From Apostichopus japonicus (taxonomy: Eukaryota; Echinodermata; Holothuroidea; Aspidochirotida; Stichopodidae): a DNA stretch of 64,000 nucleotides. Positions 1 through 12,614 of the stretch are shown in pieces. The notes under the pieces were generated by a model that saw only the letters and a list, made by a program, of their open reading frames with translations, was not told where the DNA came from and did not search any database. The translations under genes were made by a program, and so were the position numbers. Each line of letters starts with the position of its first letter. The first letter of the stretch is position 1. The stretch lies in the NCBI RefSeq assembly GCF_037975245.1, contig NC_092568.1:7235501-7299500 (forward strand), written 5' to 3'.

Positions 1-312
1 AAAGCTAGGGGAACTGCTAACAGGTAACAAGTCACCATTGTGTGAGGGAGAGAGAGGATGTGATGAATGGAGAGAGAGAGGATATGAGAGATACAGTGTG
101 AGGGAAAGGAAGTTGGGGGGGGGGTTAGAAGAGAGAGGATGTTAGGTAGATGAATGAGATGTGAAGGGGATGAGAGATGAGGCAATGTTGAGGTAAGAGA
201 AGAGGGGAGGACAGCAATACATAACAGCAGAGTTCAAAGGACTTAGCTGCTTCAAGTGGTCATGTCGAAAAGTTATTAAAAAGCATGTTGACAAAATGGA
301 AAATTCACCAAC
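1..312 (-). other. P450 intron (left edge) with GA-rich low-complexity DNA
   Basis: This is the intron following the helix-I exon. The first 200 bases are purine-rich (gagagagagga-type runs and a G-run near 115). No exon encoding the ExxR or heme-binding region is seen, so the rest of the gene lies outside the window. Confidence 0.6.
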
Positions 313-3300
313 CTGCGACAAAAAACGTAACAAATTCATCAATCATTTGCTCCAATCCAAAGTTTCCTTTGAGACCAGATGAAGCTTGTAAGATGTGAGT
401 CAAGATATCCTTCGGGTAATCTCTGCCTTCGTTCATGTCTGCCAGCCTCTCTAAGATACAATTCTTCCCTATTTTTCTGATTAGATCGATTGCATCTTGT
501 GTTTTTCTCATCGTGTTTCTCGAGGCCTCCCTCGGATCAAACTGCAAAGGAATGCGAAAAATGAAGACAAAAATGGTCAGAGGCAGAAGTGATTCTATGT
601 TTTTTTTTGGTTTTTTTTTTTCGATGCACAAAATATTACCTTATTAATAGCTTGTTTATTGTAATGATCAACAAATATTATAGAGACTGGTTTATTGCTT
701 GTTTGAGAAAGTAATGATTATTTGTTAATTAGATTAATTAGATTATTAAAAAGGAGATGAAAACCCAACTATAACCTTTTGTACATGTAATATAGCTCTT
801 TTCCCCAAACAGCTAAGACAGATCTTGTTTCGTTTGGGGGGGGGGAGAGATCTCCTAGTCAATATTTGGTGTCCCGGGTGGCTGTCATTTTGTTAATCTA
901 TGATGTCATATCGCCAATAGGGGCTGAAAGCCTTCTACTTCATCTCTGGTTTTCTTTTCATATTTTCAAGGTAGATTGATACCAGTCTTTACACTGAATG
1001 AATGAATGCACCAAAGTTCAATGCATTATTTTGATTTTCCTCCATTTAGAAAACTCTCCCTATTTTCATCATTCTTGGTACTATATTTATGTAATAAATT
1101 ACGTTTTCAGGTACCTGGATCTTTTGTACCTGGTCTATCATTATATTAAATGAAATATTATTAGTGATATATCATTAAAATGATTGGAAATTCTACCCGA
1201 AAATGCACATTACTTGAAGTCTCAACTAGGCTAAAACTCAACTTATCGAGACAGTTTAAACTATTTCCCACAAGACTATAAATAAACAAATTACCTGAAG
1301 AAATGAAATGACTGGCAAAGCAAAACAAGCTGGTTTGAAGGAAGTACGAGACCTACCCTTATAAATGGATTTCTAATCTGAGCCATGACACCCGTAAAGG
1401 TCTGAGTTGCAGCCTTGCAGCCCTACCCTTATGAATGGATTTCTAATCTGAGCCATGACACCCGTAAAGGTCTGAGTTGCAGCCTTGCAGCCCTACCCTT
1501 ATGAATGGATTTCTAATCTGAGCCATGACACCCGTAAAGGTCTGAGTTGCAGCCTTGCAGCCCTACCCTTATAAATGGATTTCTAATCTGAGCCATGACA
1601 CCCGTAAAGGTCTGAGTTGCAGCCTTGCAGCCCTACCCTTATAAATGGATTTCTAATCTGAGCCATGACACCCGTAAAGCTCTGAGTTGCAGCCTTGCAG
1701 CCCTACCCTTATGAATGGATTTCTAATCTGAGCCATGACACCCGTAAAGGTCTGAGTTGCAGCCTTGCAGACCTAACCCTATAAATGGATTTCTAATCTG
1801 AGCCATGACACCCGTAAAGGTCTGAGTTGCAGCCTTGCAGACCTAACCCTATAAATGGATTTCTAATCTGAGCCATGACACCCGTAAAGGTCTGAGTTGC
1901 AGCCTTGCAGACCTACCCCTATAAATGGATTTCTAATCTGAGCCATGACACCCATAAAGGTCTGAGTTGCAGCCTTGCAGACCTAACCTTATAAATGGAT
2001 TTCTAATCTGAGCCATGACACCCGTAAAGGCCTGAGTTGCAGCCTTGCAGACCTACCCTTATGAATGGATTTCTAATCTGAGCCATGACACCTGTAAAGG
2101 TCTGAGTTGCAGCCTTGCAGAACGGAGCATCACCGTTGGAGATGACATTGAGATCATTCAACCCAAAAGCCACCTGCATAGAATCGATATTAAAACAATT
2201 GACAGAAGATCAGCCATGATTTTTTTTTTAATATATAAAATAGAGGGCCTATCATTTTGATCCAGGTAAGTTATGCTATAAAGACAAATTGAGAGAATTA
2301 AAAAAAAAAAAAAAGTTCACAAATGATTAATCATGACAAACATGATTAATTGGTGGGTTAACACGTGAACAGAAGGTTAATCCAACTTTACATTATATAG
2401 AGTACAAAGCAGATTTTGTAACTTTTGGCATTCCTTTTTCTACCTCTAATTTTCTGAAGTTGTTGTCATTTGAACATTAAATTTCACTTTAAACAAGGTA
2501 AGCTTGATGAACTATCATCATTGAGGACCTAGGCTCAGTAAATCATGAGTATAAATGCTGTCTCTTAAATGAACACGTACATGTACACGTACTTAAATGA
2601 ACATTTTACAATAAGAATAGTAGCTCACCCAATACCTACATATGGAATACAATTTTTTTAAATGGACAAATGGCTAATAGCAAATACTCCACACCATTGT
2701 GACAATCCAGTTAAACAATTTCAATTCACTTGTGGTTCTTTCAAATATCAGTTTGATATAAAACTATATTTCAGCTGCTAAATTGAATTTGCTTTACACT
2801 ATTTTACACTGTGGGATGAAGCCTGGCAGCCTCATGTTACCTTTGCTATGATATCCATGGCAACCTTATTAAACTCTTCAGCCATTAGTATTTCCGTCTT
2901 TCCGTCTGCCTTTGGTTTCAGGTATGTGATCAACTCATCCACACTGTTGTTGTATTGGTACATTAAATCTATCAGATACCTAGTAGAGACCAAGGCAAAT
3001 CAAAATTTTCATTCACAAGTTAAAAGAAGAAATAATTTTAGGAGCTTGTCTTCATTGGATATTTTGATTGGTAACAAAGGCAAAACAGACAAAAAACAAC
3101 AACAAACAAACAAAGGACAAAACCACAAGCAAACAAAGACAAAGAAGGTTACCTACAGACAAGCAGCTGTACAAGTAGGCTCTCTAGCCATGCACAAATA
3201 AACAGAGGGCGCTGCCATATTGGTCCTATCTAGTTATGCGAAACGGAACGAACACACCGTATGCACAGCAAAACAGTACTGTATGTTGAGCACTAGTAGT

Positions 3301-6300
3301 ATAATTATTGAGATCTTTTGAAGCATATTGATACGTTTATATGTATATAATTGAAGTTTCAAGTCAAACTAATTTTGTTTCAATTAGCTTTATTGCCATC
3401 AATGTTTATGCATAATTTGGATACTCCTCAATCTGACTACAGTATTAAAGAGAGTGTTTAGCCATAGTCCACTCTTAATGAGCACGTGATTAACCGAATG
3501 CTCCAATCCAGAATGTTCTGTGTCCCAGAAAGTTCTTCATTTGATCACATTTATTCCATACCCAAATCTCCCAAAGTGGTGCAAATTTTGTACAATAACA
3601 GGTTATAGAGTGATTTGTAGGTTCCTTTCACCATTCTATCCTTAACCTGTTACATGCGGTACCCACATCCATGCAAAATACACGTTTTCATATATATATC
3701 CACAACTTCCATGCAGTCACAAAACTTGACAAGATTTGTCTCGTAATGCATCAAACTTGATTATATAGGTTTCCATGCATTCTTCTTTATCTACTCTTGT
3801 CAGGCAATAGTAATGATCATCAAAATGGTATACATGCAAATGAGCAAATATTTTGTTTCCCTTGACCTTTGCTCAACCCTGAAAATTCCACCCTGAGTAT
3901 GTTCAAACCCAATACGGTTGTAGGCTAATTGCCCGTGATATGTTAGCACAACCACCATCACATAGATATTAAACAAAAAGACTTTGACACTTACTCTTTA
4001 AACTCCTTACTCTTTGTACTCTAACACTGATAAAACAAACAAACAAACAAAAGAATGAATGAATGAATGAACAATTGAATGACTGATGATATAATTAAAT
4101 GAAAAGACATACCCTCTTTTAAAAGCTGGATTAAACATCTTTCTCTTCTGTTCCCACCTTTCGTTGTCTAATTCGCTGAAGAGGCCACTTCCTCCGAGAC
4201 GTTTACCGAATACGGTTTTAAATACATGGTAAAACTCGTACGGCTTGCTTGTTTTTGTATTGATTAAAATTTCCTGAAATGTGTGAAAAGTGAGTGAGTA
4301 GAGATTTGCCGTACTCTTACAATTATGATTGAGAGAATGCATGTATGCGTCATTGGAAATTAAAGTAAGCTTTTCACAGAGACGAGATGCAGTACACCAA
4401 TCGAGAAAACGGTTGGCAACAAGAAAACAAACCAGTATTAAAAAGACTACATTCTAGGGTTATGTTTTAATGGTGTTGGGAATTTTTTTTTTTTTTTTTT
4501 TTTGGCTACAATTCTGTCAAATTTTCATTCAATGATTAAAATGGTGCTGGGAAATTATTATTATCATTATTTTGTTTTTACTATAATTCTGTCATTATTG
4601 TCAGCTCTTAAATCTTCAAGGTTTGAAAAGGTCATCAAATTTTTCTCAAACTGTCGTACCATCCTCTGCTTTTATGCTCTTACATGTTTCAAATGGCATA
4701 CAAAAAGGTTTGGAATGTATTTCATACTACTTCTAAAGACCTTTTAAAACACCTCTTTAAGAAAATAGACAAATATTTACCAGTAACAAGTTAATGCCTG
4801 TCTAACATTGATGTTGAAGTCGACCATACATTTGCAACACTATAGGTAACAGCACTTGAATTTTAATGTTCTTTTAGGTCAAACAAACTCCCTGCCCACC
4901 CCCCACCCCCAATGCCATAAGCCCCAGAGCGAAAGAAATATCCTATTAAAAACAAAATATAAAAACAAAAAATAAGTGCATAATATTTTTAAAAGGCCAG
5001 ATAATGAGGTTTGGAGTTTGGTGAGTATAACCCTTTACAAAGACACTATTATTTGTCTTCTGAATTTTCTCCCACTGTCTCTGTATCCCTGTAACCTGTA
5101 TCTACCACAAGAACATAATCAAGCTCACTGGATTCACTAATAGAGTTGTTTTAATTATACTCACCCTCACAACTGAAGGCTCCATGCAAAAAACAGATGC
5201 CCTATCGAAGACATGCATCACAAAGACAGTGCCATAGGTTTTTTGCCTATAGGTGTGAAGAAGAAGAAGAATGTTAACAGGTTGAAAGATGGTTCCTTAT
5301 CCATCACGATATATAACCAACAGGTTGAAAGGTGATTACTTATCCATGACGATATAACCAACAGGTTGAAAGATGTTTCCTTATCCATCAAGATATAACC
5401 ACCAGGTTGAAAGATGGTTCCTTATCCATCAAGATATACTGTAACCAACAGGTGGAAACATGATTCCTTATGCATCAATACTGTATATAACCAACAGGTT
5501 GAAAGGTGGTTACTTATCCATGAAGATATAACCAACAGGTTGAAAGATGTTTCCTTATCCATGGATATATAACCAACAGGTGGAAACATGGTTCCTTATC
5601 CATCAAGATATAACCAACAGGTGGAAACATGATTCCTTATTCATCAATATATAACCAACAGGTTGAAAGATGGTTCCTTATCCATGGATATATAACCAAC
5701 AGGTTGAAAGGTGGTTACTTATCCATGAAGATATAACCACCAGGTTGAAAGATGGTTCCTTATCCATCAATATAACACCAACAGGTTGAAAGATGATTCC
5801 TTATCTATCGAGATATAACCAACAGGTTTAAAGATGGTTCCTTAGCCATGAATATATAACCAACAGGTTGAAAGATGGTTCCTTATCCATCAAGATATAA
5901 CCAACAGATTGAAAGATGGTACCTTCTCCAAGAATATATAACCAACAGGTTGAAAGATGGTTCCTTATCCATCAAGATATAACCAACAGGTTGAAAGATG
6001 GTTCCTTATCCATCAAGATATAACCAACAGGTGGAAACATGGTTCCTCCTTATTCATCCATATATGACCAACAGGTTGAAAGATGGTTCCTTATTCATAT
6101 AAGATATAACCAACAGGTTGAAAGATGGTTCCTTATCCATCAAGATGTAACCAACAGGTTGAGAGATGGTTCCTTATCCATCAATAAATAACCAACAGCT
6201 GGAAAGATGGTTCCTTATTCATCAATATATAACCAACTATTATTAGAGAAAGTAAAACTGACCACTGATTCAGTTGCATCATATCATTGGAACAGTCCAT

Positions 6301-9300
6301 TCAAGTGACAGTCACAAGTCACAAACCATGGGACGTAGAAACTATGTAGACTTTATCCAAAAGTCCGAACATTTATCTAACATTTTCGGAGCTTGCCAAG
6401 TTATTCCTTTTAACATCAAGTATTAGTCCTAGCTATCTTTCATGAATTCTAAGCGTTATTTCAGAGGGATGGGGGTCTGGTAAGACATGGATCAGTCTTT
6501 TCATGGAATATCCTGGGTCAATTAAAGCAACACATGGCACTGCTAGTTTCAATGTAGCAAACACTCTGTGTTTAAACCAAATCGACTCTGAAATTAATCA
6601 AAGAACACTGTCCTATTTTCTCACTCATAGGTGTTACTTTATTACATTTTCCACTCAATGCTTCCAGATCTAATCACTAAACATGTTATTAATCACTGAT
6701 TCAAACACCAATATATTTCCATTTTGTATCACACTATGTAAGTTGAACGAGAATGACTGTATCTTGTGCAAACTTAACTGAAAAGTTTTGGATCAGAGTT
6801 TAATATCAACTAATCAATATGACTTTCATGATGGTTAAATGCCATATCCAGAAAATGGAGGCTACTATACAACTTCTGTTTCATCCATTACTTGGAAGTG
6901 ATTTACCAATTCCAAAATAAAACAGTTTAATTGCACGGCTACAACGATTCAAACCTTGTTTCTAGTAGAATGACTAAGGAAAAAAAACCTCACACTGACA
7001 AACAAAGATGAACTGATATGCAGGGTAAACAAAAATGTTGCCCTACATGGAAACAACTCTACAAAACAGGCCTGAAATAATCACCACAATGTTGTTTACT
7101 ATAAACTGATAAGAAACAATTATAGGTTTGCTCATCTCTTATCAGTACAGTGTACCCTCATTTATAGCAAACCAGTCTCAGGGTTAAAAGGGATATATAA
7201 TTCTAGATGTGAACCATTTTAATTTTGGTTTGTTTGCTGTCAAATTTTCTGCATCACTTTGTTCTAAATCTCTCTGCATAACCTGATGTAGCTTGAATCA
7301 ATTTATCAAAAAAACCAAGATTTTTAAAATTGTTATACATGCGACCTGGCAACATTGGCAGAGTGTGTGACATCAATAGTAGTGATAGCAACTGGGCTTT
7401 GCTTCTCTTCATAAAGTACTTCAATTCAGAGAGACATAAAGCATTTTTACGAACAGCTATTGGATCTCTAATTAATGCAGTCACAGAATTCAGTTTACAC
7501 CTAGACAGCCAAGCATACATTCAAAGTGTAAATGTACTGCCAGGAGAAATTTTATGTACTAATAAAAGGAAGAGTTTATCCAGGTAATAATATATTTCAC
7601 TTCAAAACAGCCGTACCAAGGGTAAGGAAAAGAGTGATAGCAAAGAGCTTTTGAACTAGCAATGGGAACATTTCTGACTTTCTAATGATAATTATAGGTA
7701 TATATAGAATGTATGCCCAGACTATCCCTTTAAGGAATTTAACAAATAAGACATGTAAACAGAAATGACTTGTACAGTGCACAATGTCTGCTGTTAATCA
7801 TCAATGTAATGCACCAACAATCAGCACGAAAGATTTCAATCTAGCAAAGAAACATGTCTCTCTATTCTATCAAAATAAGAAAAATACTTTAACTTTTTAT
7901 GCATGTTGGGATGAGGATTTTTTAGCCATCATAGGGGGGGGGGACTCATGTTTTCACTAATATAGTGCCGGTGCATGTGCTGGTAAAATCTTTGTCATAA
8001 TTTGTCGTTATTAAATCTTTCTGAAGTGTACATGGTGTACGTGTACAATCAACCTATGTTATCAGTAAATTCTTTTATCTGTAATGTAACAGGCAGAAAA
8101 GTTGCTGACAAAATTATAAAAAATAAGTTACCATTTTGCAATCAGCATTGAAAAATGTCCTCCGTTCTTGGCAACCTCTGCGACATCAATTGCATGACCC
8201 CATATGAAACTGAAAGATACAAAAGGCTTATTAAAATTAAGGTGATTAAGAGTTAATTAGTGATCATTTTAACAAAGCAGCCAGTCAATTTAACAAGACA
8301 CAGCTGAAGTCCTGTAAACATGTTATGACATCTGTAGTGGGCTCCAGCCAAGACAATAAATAAGCAGTCTTGTTTCAAGGGTCAAGTTATTTTTTGTGTG
8401 TATTTCTTTAACCATAAAACCTTCAAAACTGAAAAGGAGATGTGAAAAACCTTAACCTTTACAAGGAAATTAAAGTGCTGTTTGTCAAATTGCAATACTG
8501 CTTGAATCTTAAAATGCTTAATATGCTAAACAATGAAGCAATCATGAATCGACATTGCATACGCACACACAGTAAACGATATGCATTTAGCCCCAAGACA
8601 ATATACGTAGGGCTTAATTGTAGTACAGTGCAGTTATAGCGGAGGGTACAATGTCTTACACACTGTACTGTACATATGAACATGACCAGGATGCGATACT
8701 ACGAAGAGCGAGACTTGCACAATTCAACAGGCATACAAGAAAATACATACCTGTAGAGCCACAGTAAATAGATTATCTTAAACATCTGTGTCCCTCATGT
8801 AAACATAAACAACATATCAAATTCATAACTTCGGGACTGAACCCACTAATGTGGAACTTCTTTGGACCAGACTGGCATTAGCCTGGTAGATCCATAACAA
8901 TACATGAATTTTTTAGAAAAGAAACGTGTGGGAAGCCGATACGGCAGCCACTAGCACATTGCTCATCGAACAACCTTAAAGGCATTGAAGAATCGCCCCA
9001 ACCCTATGCCGCGCTCTGAAAAAGTTAACTTTCCGTTGCTTGCAAATGACGATTTCTTCTTGTCGCTACAAAATGCAGACAGTAATGAAACGTGACACCT
9101 TGTTATCTTTTATCTAGACCTGAGATGCCCAATGCTGATATGTACACTGTGTTGTGGGTATTGACCTTAGCTGTATGTATTGACTGTACACTAGTGTCTA
9201 ATTACCGACGGTACCTAGCAAGCTGTGTGTATTTTCTGGGATCGATGGTGGTGTCTGACACTTCTGTTACACCTCATTCGAAACTATGTCAGATTACCGG

Positions 9301-11179
9301 CATGAGACGTTGCTTTGTGCACGAGTCTTCACACCCTTTAATGGACGGCGACTGTAACAACATCCACTGTACTGAGATAGTCAAAAGACACATCTGTACG
9401 ACTGCATGACGCCTTTCTAAAATCTCGCAGACTTTGATTCAGTTATCACAATTTTGTTCCCAAGAAACATGTTCATACTAGTATCAATCACATACATGCT
9501 TTAGCAAACTGGATCCTGTTAGAGAATTTGAACTGCAACCCATAACATGAAATGGAACTTAACTAGTCCCGATCTGAATAAGAGCTAACTCTGCAATCAT
9601 CAATTGCATGACCCCAAATGAAACTAGAAGATGCAAAAGGCATTTTAACATTATTTTGCAACCTTGGCAGAAAGCCTACAATTTTAAATCAAATGTAAAA
9701 CAAGCTACTTTGTTTTGGCACAAAGAAATAGTTTCTATGTAAAGTGTATAAGAATTAATCAGTGATCATTTATACTTAAAGCAGTCAGATAATTTAACTA
9801 GACACAGCTGACTGTAAACATGTAATGACCTCCATTAGACTGAGATAGTGTACGACAGCAAGACACCCTTCCAGATCTTGCTGAATTTGAGAAACATTTT
9901 CATACCAGAATAAACCACATGTATGCTGCAGCAAACTGGAACTTGTTAAAAAATTTGAACTGCATCTCAAAACCTGAAATGGAACTTGACAAGGCCTGAT
10001 CTAAACCAGGGTATCAAATTAAGGCTTTGTTAGAGGCAAGACAATTTGTTTTTAAGAGCAAGTTAGGAATTAGTCTTGGCTTTTATTGAAATTGCATGGT
10101 AAATTTTCAGCTTATAAAAGGGCACTTATGAAATTGTTTAACAATTTTGAATGAGCAACATGAAGACAAAACTTGTATGTTCCTTGATAATGCCCAGGCT
10201 TGACTACTGTAACTCCCTTTTATTTGGCCTTCCTGACTCTACACTGAAAAAACTTCAAACTGTTCAGAATTCTGCTGCCCGGTTAATATCATGTTCATCG
10301 CGTCATGATCACATATCTCCAGTGCTTCAATCACTCCATTGGCTTCCAGTATTTAAACAACGGTCAATTTATAAGCTCCTCCTCTTAACGTACAAATCAC
10401 AACACTCCCTTGCCCCTGGTTACATTACAAATTTAATTCCTCAGTATCATTCTCAACGCCAACTTCGCTCGTCTACAAAGTGTCTTCTTGCCACCAGCCA
10501 TACCCCAAACACAAAGTTTTATGGAGAAAGAGCCTTCATCTCTGCTACACCTCATCTCTGGAACAATCTACCATCTTCAATTCGCAATGCACCATCGGTT
10601 GACTGTTTTAAGCGTCTCTTAAAAACTCATTTATTCCAAAAATTTACAGTGATTTGACTTGCATATTTGTGTACTTGTTTAAGCGCTTTGAGGCCTTTGC
10701 ATAAAGCGCTCTATAAATATTTGCTTATTATTATTATTTTCCAATGCAAGAGAAAACACATACAGGTATGAGAGAAAATTGGAACTTAATATTTTGTATT
10801 CCCCACACTTAAATTCAATTTAGCATGTACTCTCAGATTTCTGAATAAATCCTTTATTAACAAACAAGATCATAATGAGGAAAGGGTGAGTGGAAGTTGT
10901 TTTTGTAAGCAACAGTTAATTTTTTAGTGCAGTAAGACAATTGGTACAGTAAGTCCTCTTAAAATTTGCCGTCGGTTACACAGGGAATGACAAAAATCGC
11001 CTCAATTGATTGATTCATTGATTTGAGATCAATTCTTTCATTTACCTGCGCTTCTTTGGACATGGTAGATGCCTGTATTTCCTTCGTACGTATAGAATCT
11101 TCACCAGAAAGAAAAGACACGATGAGAAAAGTACGATGATAACCAGTATCACAGCGAGAAACAGTAACCTCAAAAACAT
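313..11179 (-). CDS. CYP46A1-like: CYP46A1-like cytochrome P450 (cholesterol 24-hydroxylase family), 5' seven exons, 3' end off window
   Basis: Exons in transcript order: 11046-11179, 8132-8209, 5165-5246, 4113-4273, 2841-2979, 2057-2173, 313-541. All have GT/AG borders and phases agree across every junction (940 nt, 313 codons plus 1 nt). Exon 1 starts at the ATG at 11177-11179 and encodes a hydrophobic ER anchor ([14 protein letters not shown]) followed by [10 protein letters not shown], like the KYxHxPGP hinge. Later exons give [19 protein letters not shown], a helix-C block with [19 protein letters not shown] then RWEQKRK, and [11 protein letters not shown]. The last exon ends VTFFVA + G of the helix-I AGxET motif, interrupted by a phase-1 intron. 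The ET pair, ExxR, PERF and heme-cysteine loop must lie left of base 1. The order and spacing match CYP46A1 (family knowledge), which hydroxylates cholesterol at C24. Invertebrate deuterostomes often have several CYP46-like paralogs, so the substrate is not certain. The gene is split by introns rich in tandem repeats. Confidence 0.9.
542..1350. other. P450 intron without recognisable elements
   Basis: AT-rich intron sequence between the helix-I exon and the 70-bp array. I see only mononucleotide runs (T near 600, G near 835). No ORF or repeat can be supported. Confidence 0.5.
1351..2120 (-). repeat. 70-bp x 11 minisatellite copied from a P450 exon end plus its splice donor
   Basis: Eleven head-to-tail 70-bp units run from 1351 to 2120. 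The unit at 2051-2120 is the genuine 3' end of the exon 2057-2173 (ending NPFIR) with its donor AGG|GTAGGT; the other ten are near-identical copies inside the following intron. Each unit holds 57 bases of exon and 13 bases of intron, so each presents another potential donor. On the minus strand only the first donor keeps the frame useful: reading on meets a stop in the second unit, and 70 is not a multiple of 3. The duplication borders share CTGCAAG, suggesting microhomology. Confidence 0.95.
2980..5164. other. P450 introns flanking exon 4113-4273; nothing beyond simple sequence
   Basis: Introns 2980-4112 and 4274-5164 are AT-rich, with short simple runs (CAAA-type near 3070-3140 and 4030; poly-T at 4485-4503). 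The intron 2174-2840 is similar. No further exon is needed by the phase count. Confidence 0.5.
5270..6240. repeat. about 41-bp minisatellite, roughly 23 copies, in a P450 intron
   Basis: Imperfect head-to-tail repeats with the core aaccaacaggttgaaagat, then ggttccttatccatcaag. They lie just upstream (on the gene strand) of the exon 5165-5246. Copies vary at several positions, so the array is older than the 70-bp or 96-bp arrays. No coding or CRISPR-like character. Confidence 0.9.
6241..8131. other. P450 intron, unique-looking sequence
   Basis: No tandem repeat or recognisable transposon. A short open frame exists on both strands near 7254-7587 but resembles no family I know and has no splice context, so it is left unannotated. 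Confidence 0.4.
8980..9337. mobile_element. TTAA-flanked MITE, copy 1 (in P450 intron 1)
   Basis: A 358-bp element bounded by TTAA at 8976-8979 and 9338-9341. Its ends are imperfect inverted repeats (AGGCATTGAAGAATCG at left; CGAGTCTTCACACCCT at right). It is highly similar along its whole length to 46029-46384, including the stretch gacctgagatg, tgtacactgtgttgtggg and gggatcgatggtggtgtct. TTAA target choice suggests mobilisation by a piggyBac- or Kolobok-type transposase; no transposase is encoded here. Confidence 0.88.
9371..10006. repeat. Ancient tandem duplication in P450 intron 1, including a ghost of exon 2
   Basis: The stretch 9598-9833 repeats 8188-8335 and 9838-10006 repeats 9371-9580. 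The first pair includes the 5' end and acceptor of exon 2: on the minus strand the copy near 9600-9627 still reads FIWGHAID after a TCTAG acceptor, then diverges. The original unit was later expanded by DNA that includes the TTAA MITE at 8980-9337. Confidence 0.72.
10145..10745 (+). mobile_element. 5'-truncated CR1/L2-like non-LTR retrotransposon, 3' end
   Basis: Contains the C-terminal end of a non-LTR reverse transcriptase and a short 3' UTR ending in a microsatellite-like ATTATTATTATT tail at about 10727-10740, a typical 3' end of CR1/L2-type LINEs. The UTR carries AAGCGCTTTGAGGCCTTTGC and a GCGCTCTATAAATATTTGC end. It sits in P450 intron 1 in the opposite orientation to the gene. The catalytic RT and endonuclease parts are missing. 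Confidence 0.88.
10151..10657 (+). pseudogene. C-terminal fragment of LINE reverse transcriptase
   Basis: An open frame of 168 codons with the thumb/C-terminal signature of jockey/CR1/L2 ORF2 proteins: [67 protein letters not shown] and [10 protein letters not shown] in the expected order. The palm domain with the catalytic aspartates is absent, so this is a dead 5'-truncated copy, although its frame is still open, which suggests fairly recent insertion. Confidence 0.9.
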
Positions 11180-12604
11180 TGTCAAACCTTTTATTCTGTT
11201 GTATAAATAACCTGTGAAAAGAAACAGAACATTTTTCCTTGGGCATCATATTATATATTATTTAAAGACTGATATCACAGAGAATGAATAAGTGATGCAC
11301 GCTGGACATCTGTGCAAAGGGTCACAGAATTGATTCAATGTCAATGTTGAAAAGCATTGTAGATGATTCTGTATCCCACACACACACACACACAATTGAC
11401 TTCCCAATAATTTATTGAACAACACTTGTGCTGTTGGTGTTCATCAGTCAATAGTTTATTTGGTGCCATGATGTGCTCTTCAGGCATGCAGGGATTATTA
11501 GTTGCAACTACCAGCTTTCAACAAAATAAATTTGTAAGCATTGGAAGGTTTCCAGTAGAGGTCCCCATTGGAGCCCATGCATGTTTATTATGTATAAGTA
11601 CAGGGTTTCCACCACACTATGTCCCGTACGTCACATTTTGTCCCGTACGTCAAAATTTTTATTTTTGATAATTAGATTTGCAGTGAATATCATTTCAATT
11701 TTTTGGGATGGATTTTGTTGAGCAATGTTCTTAATTAGAACTTTATAGAATATCAAAAGAAAAAAATTGTTCCTCCATATCAAAACTTGAAAAAAGTGCT
11801 GAAAATTGTGACATACGGGACATCAGTATTTGGACACTAGCTAATTAGCATATTTAATTGATGAACCCCCAAACATAATATGTCAAAATTATTGGAAGGA
11901 AGGGTGTATTATGTCCCACATAACTTATATTCAATTAGTTCATATTGCTGGCAGGGAAATAGGATTCCAAATGTCCTGTACGTTATACTGCAATTTGAAT
12001 TTATGCAAATTAGCCAGCTGTAATTGTTCGAATAGGCAAAAAAAAGTAAAAAAATTATGAAAATCTGAAACTTCAATAATTCAGCTTTAACATGACACCA
12101 CATTTAGGGTGCTTCAGTAAAGTTTAAAATTTGGCTTCTAGGGATACAATAGCTTGGACCTGCCCTGGTACGGATTCTTAAGTTAGGCTGCTAAGCTTAT
12201 CCTATTACTAAGCTAACCTTAGCCAGCAGAGTGTAATCTAAACCCCAAATTATGCCTAATCTTACTTCTTAGGCTAGCTAGCTTGCTACGCTAACCATGG
12301 TTAGTCCATTTTTCACATTTGTGTTCTTAAATTCGGTTAGTCATTGTGTAGGAATACAAACCTGATATATAGTGAAACTGGTATAGTAGTAGTGACGTGG
12401 TACCTTGAAGTTGTAGAACTTCACAAACTTCAATCACTATTGCCACCGCTATTTGGAAGCTGTTCAAAGTTTGATAGAACCGAGTATGGCAACAACAAAT
12501 TTCATGAATTTCTCATGGCTATCTTCATTCTACTGCTAGTTACAAAGAATGCACAATAACGGTAAAAAGTTGCAAAGTGCTCTGATTTCTGACTGCTTAC
12601 AGTA
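11180..12604. other. P450 upstream region; short inverted TGTCCCGTACGTCA repeats
   Basis: This is DNA upstream of the P450 start codon, where its promoter and any 5' UTR should lie; no TATA box can be assigned with confidence. A (CA)n run lies at 11380-11393. A motif TGTCCCGTACGTCA occurs twice at 11622-11651, in inverse form with one change near 11811, and as weaker versions near 11911 and 11971, suggesting a degenerate repeat or MITE. Confidence 0.45.
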
Positions 12605-12614
12605 GTATCATCAC

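Noticed and set aside
5270-6240. CRISPR-like spacing of repeats
   Set aside because: Units are contiguous with no unique spacers, in a eukaryotic intron; an ordinary minisatellite.
7254-7587. Open frames on both strands in a P450 intron
   Set aside because: No family resemblance, no splice signals, and the P450 phases close without it.
9092-9409. 105-codon frame on the plus strand
   Set aside because: Most of it is MITE copy 1; the homologous MITE at 46029 does not keep the frame.
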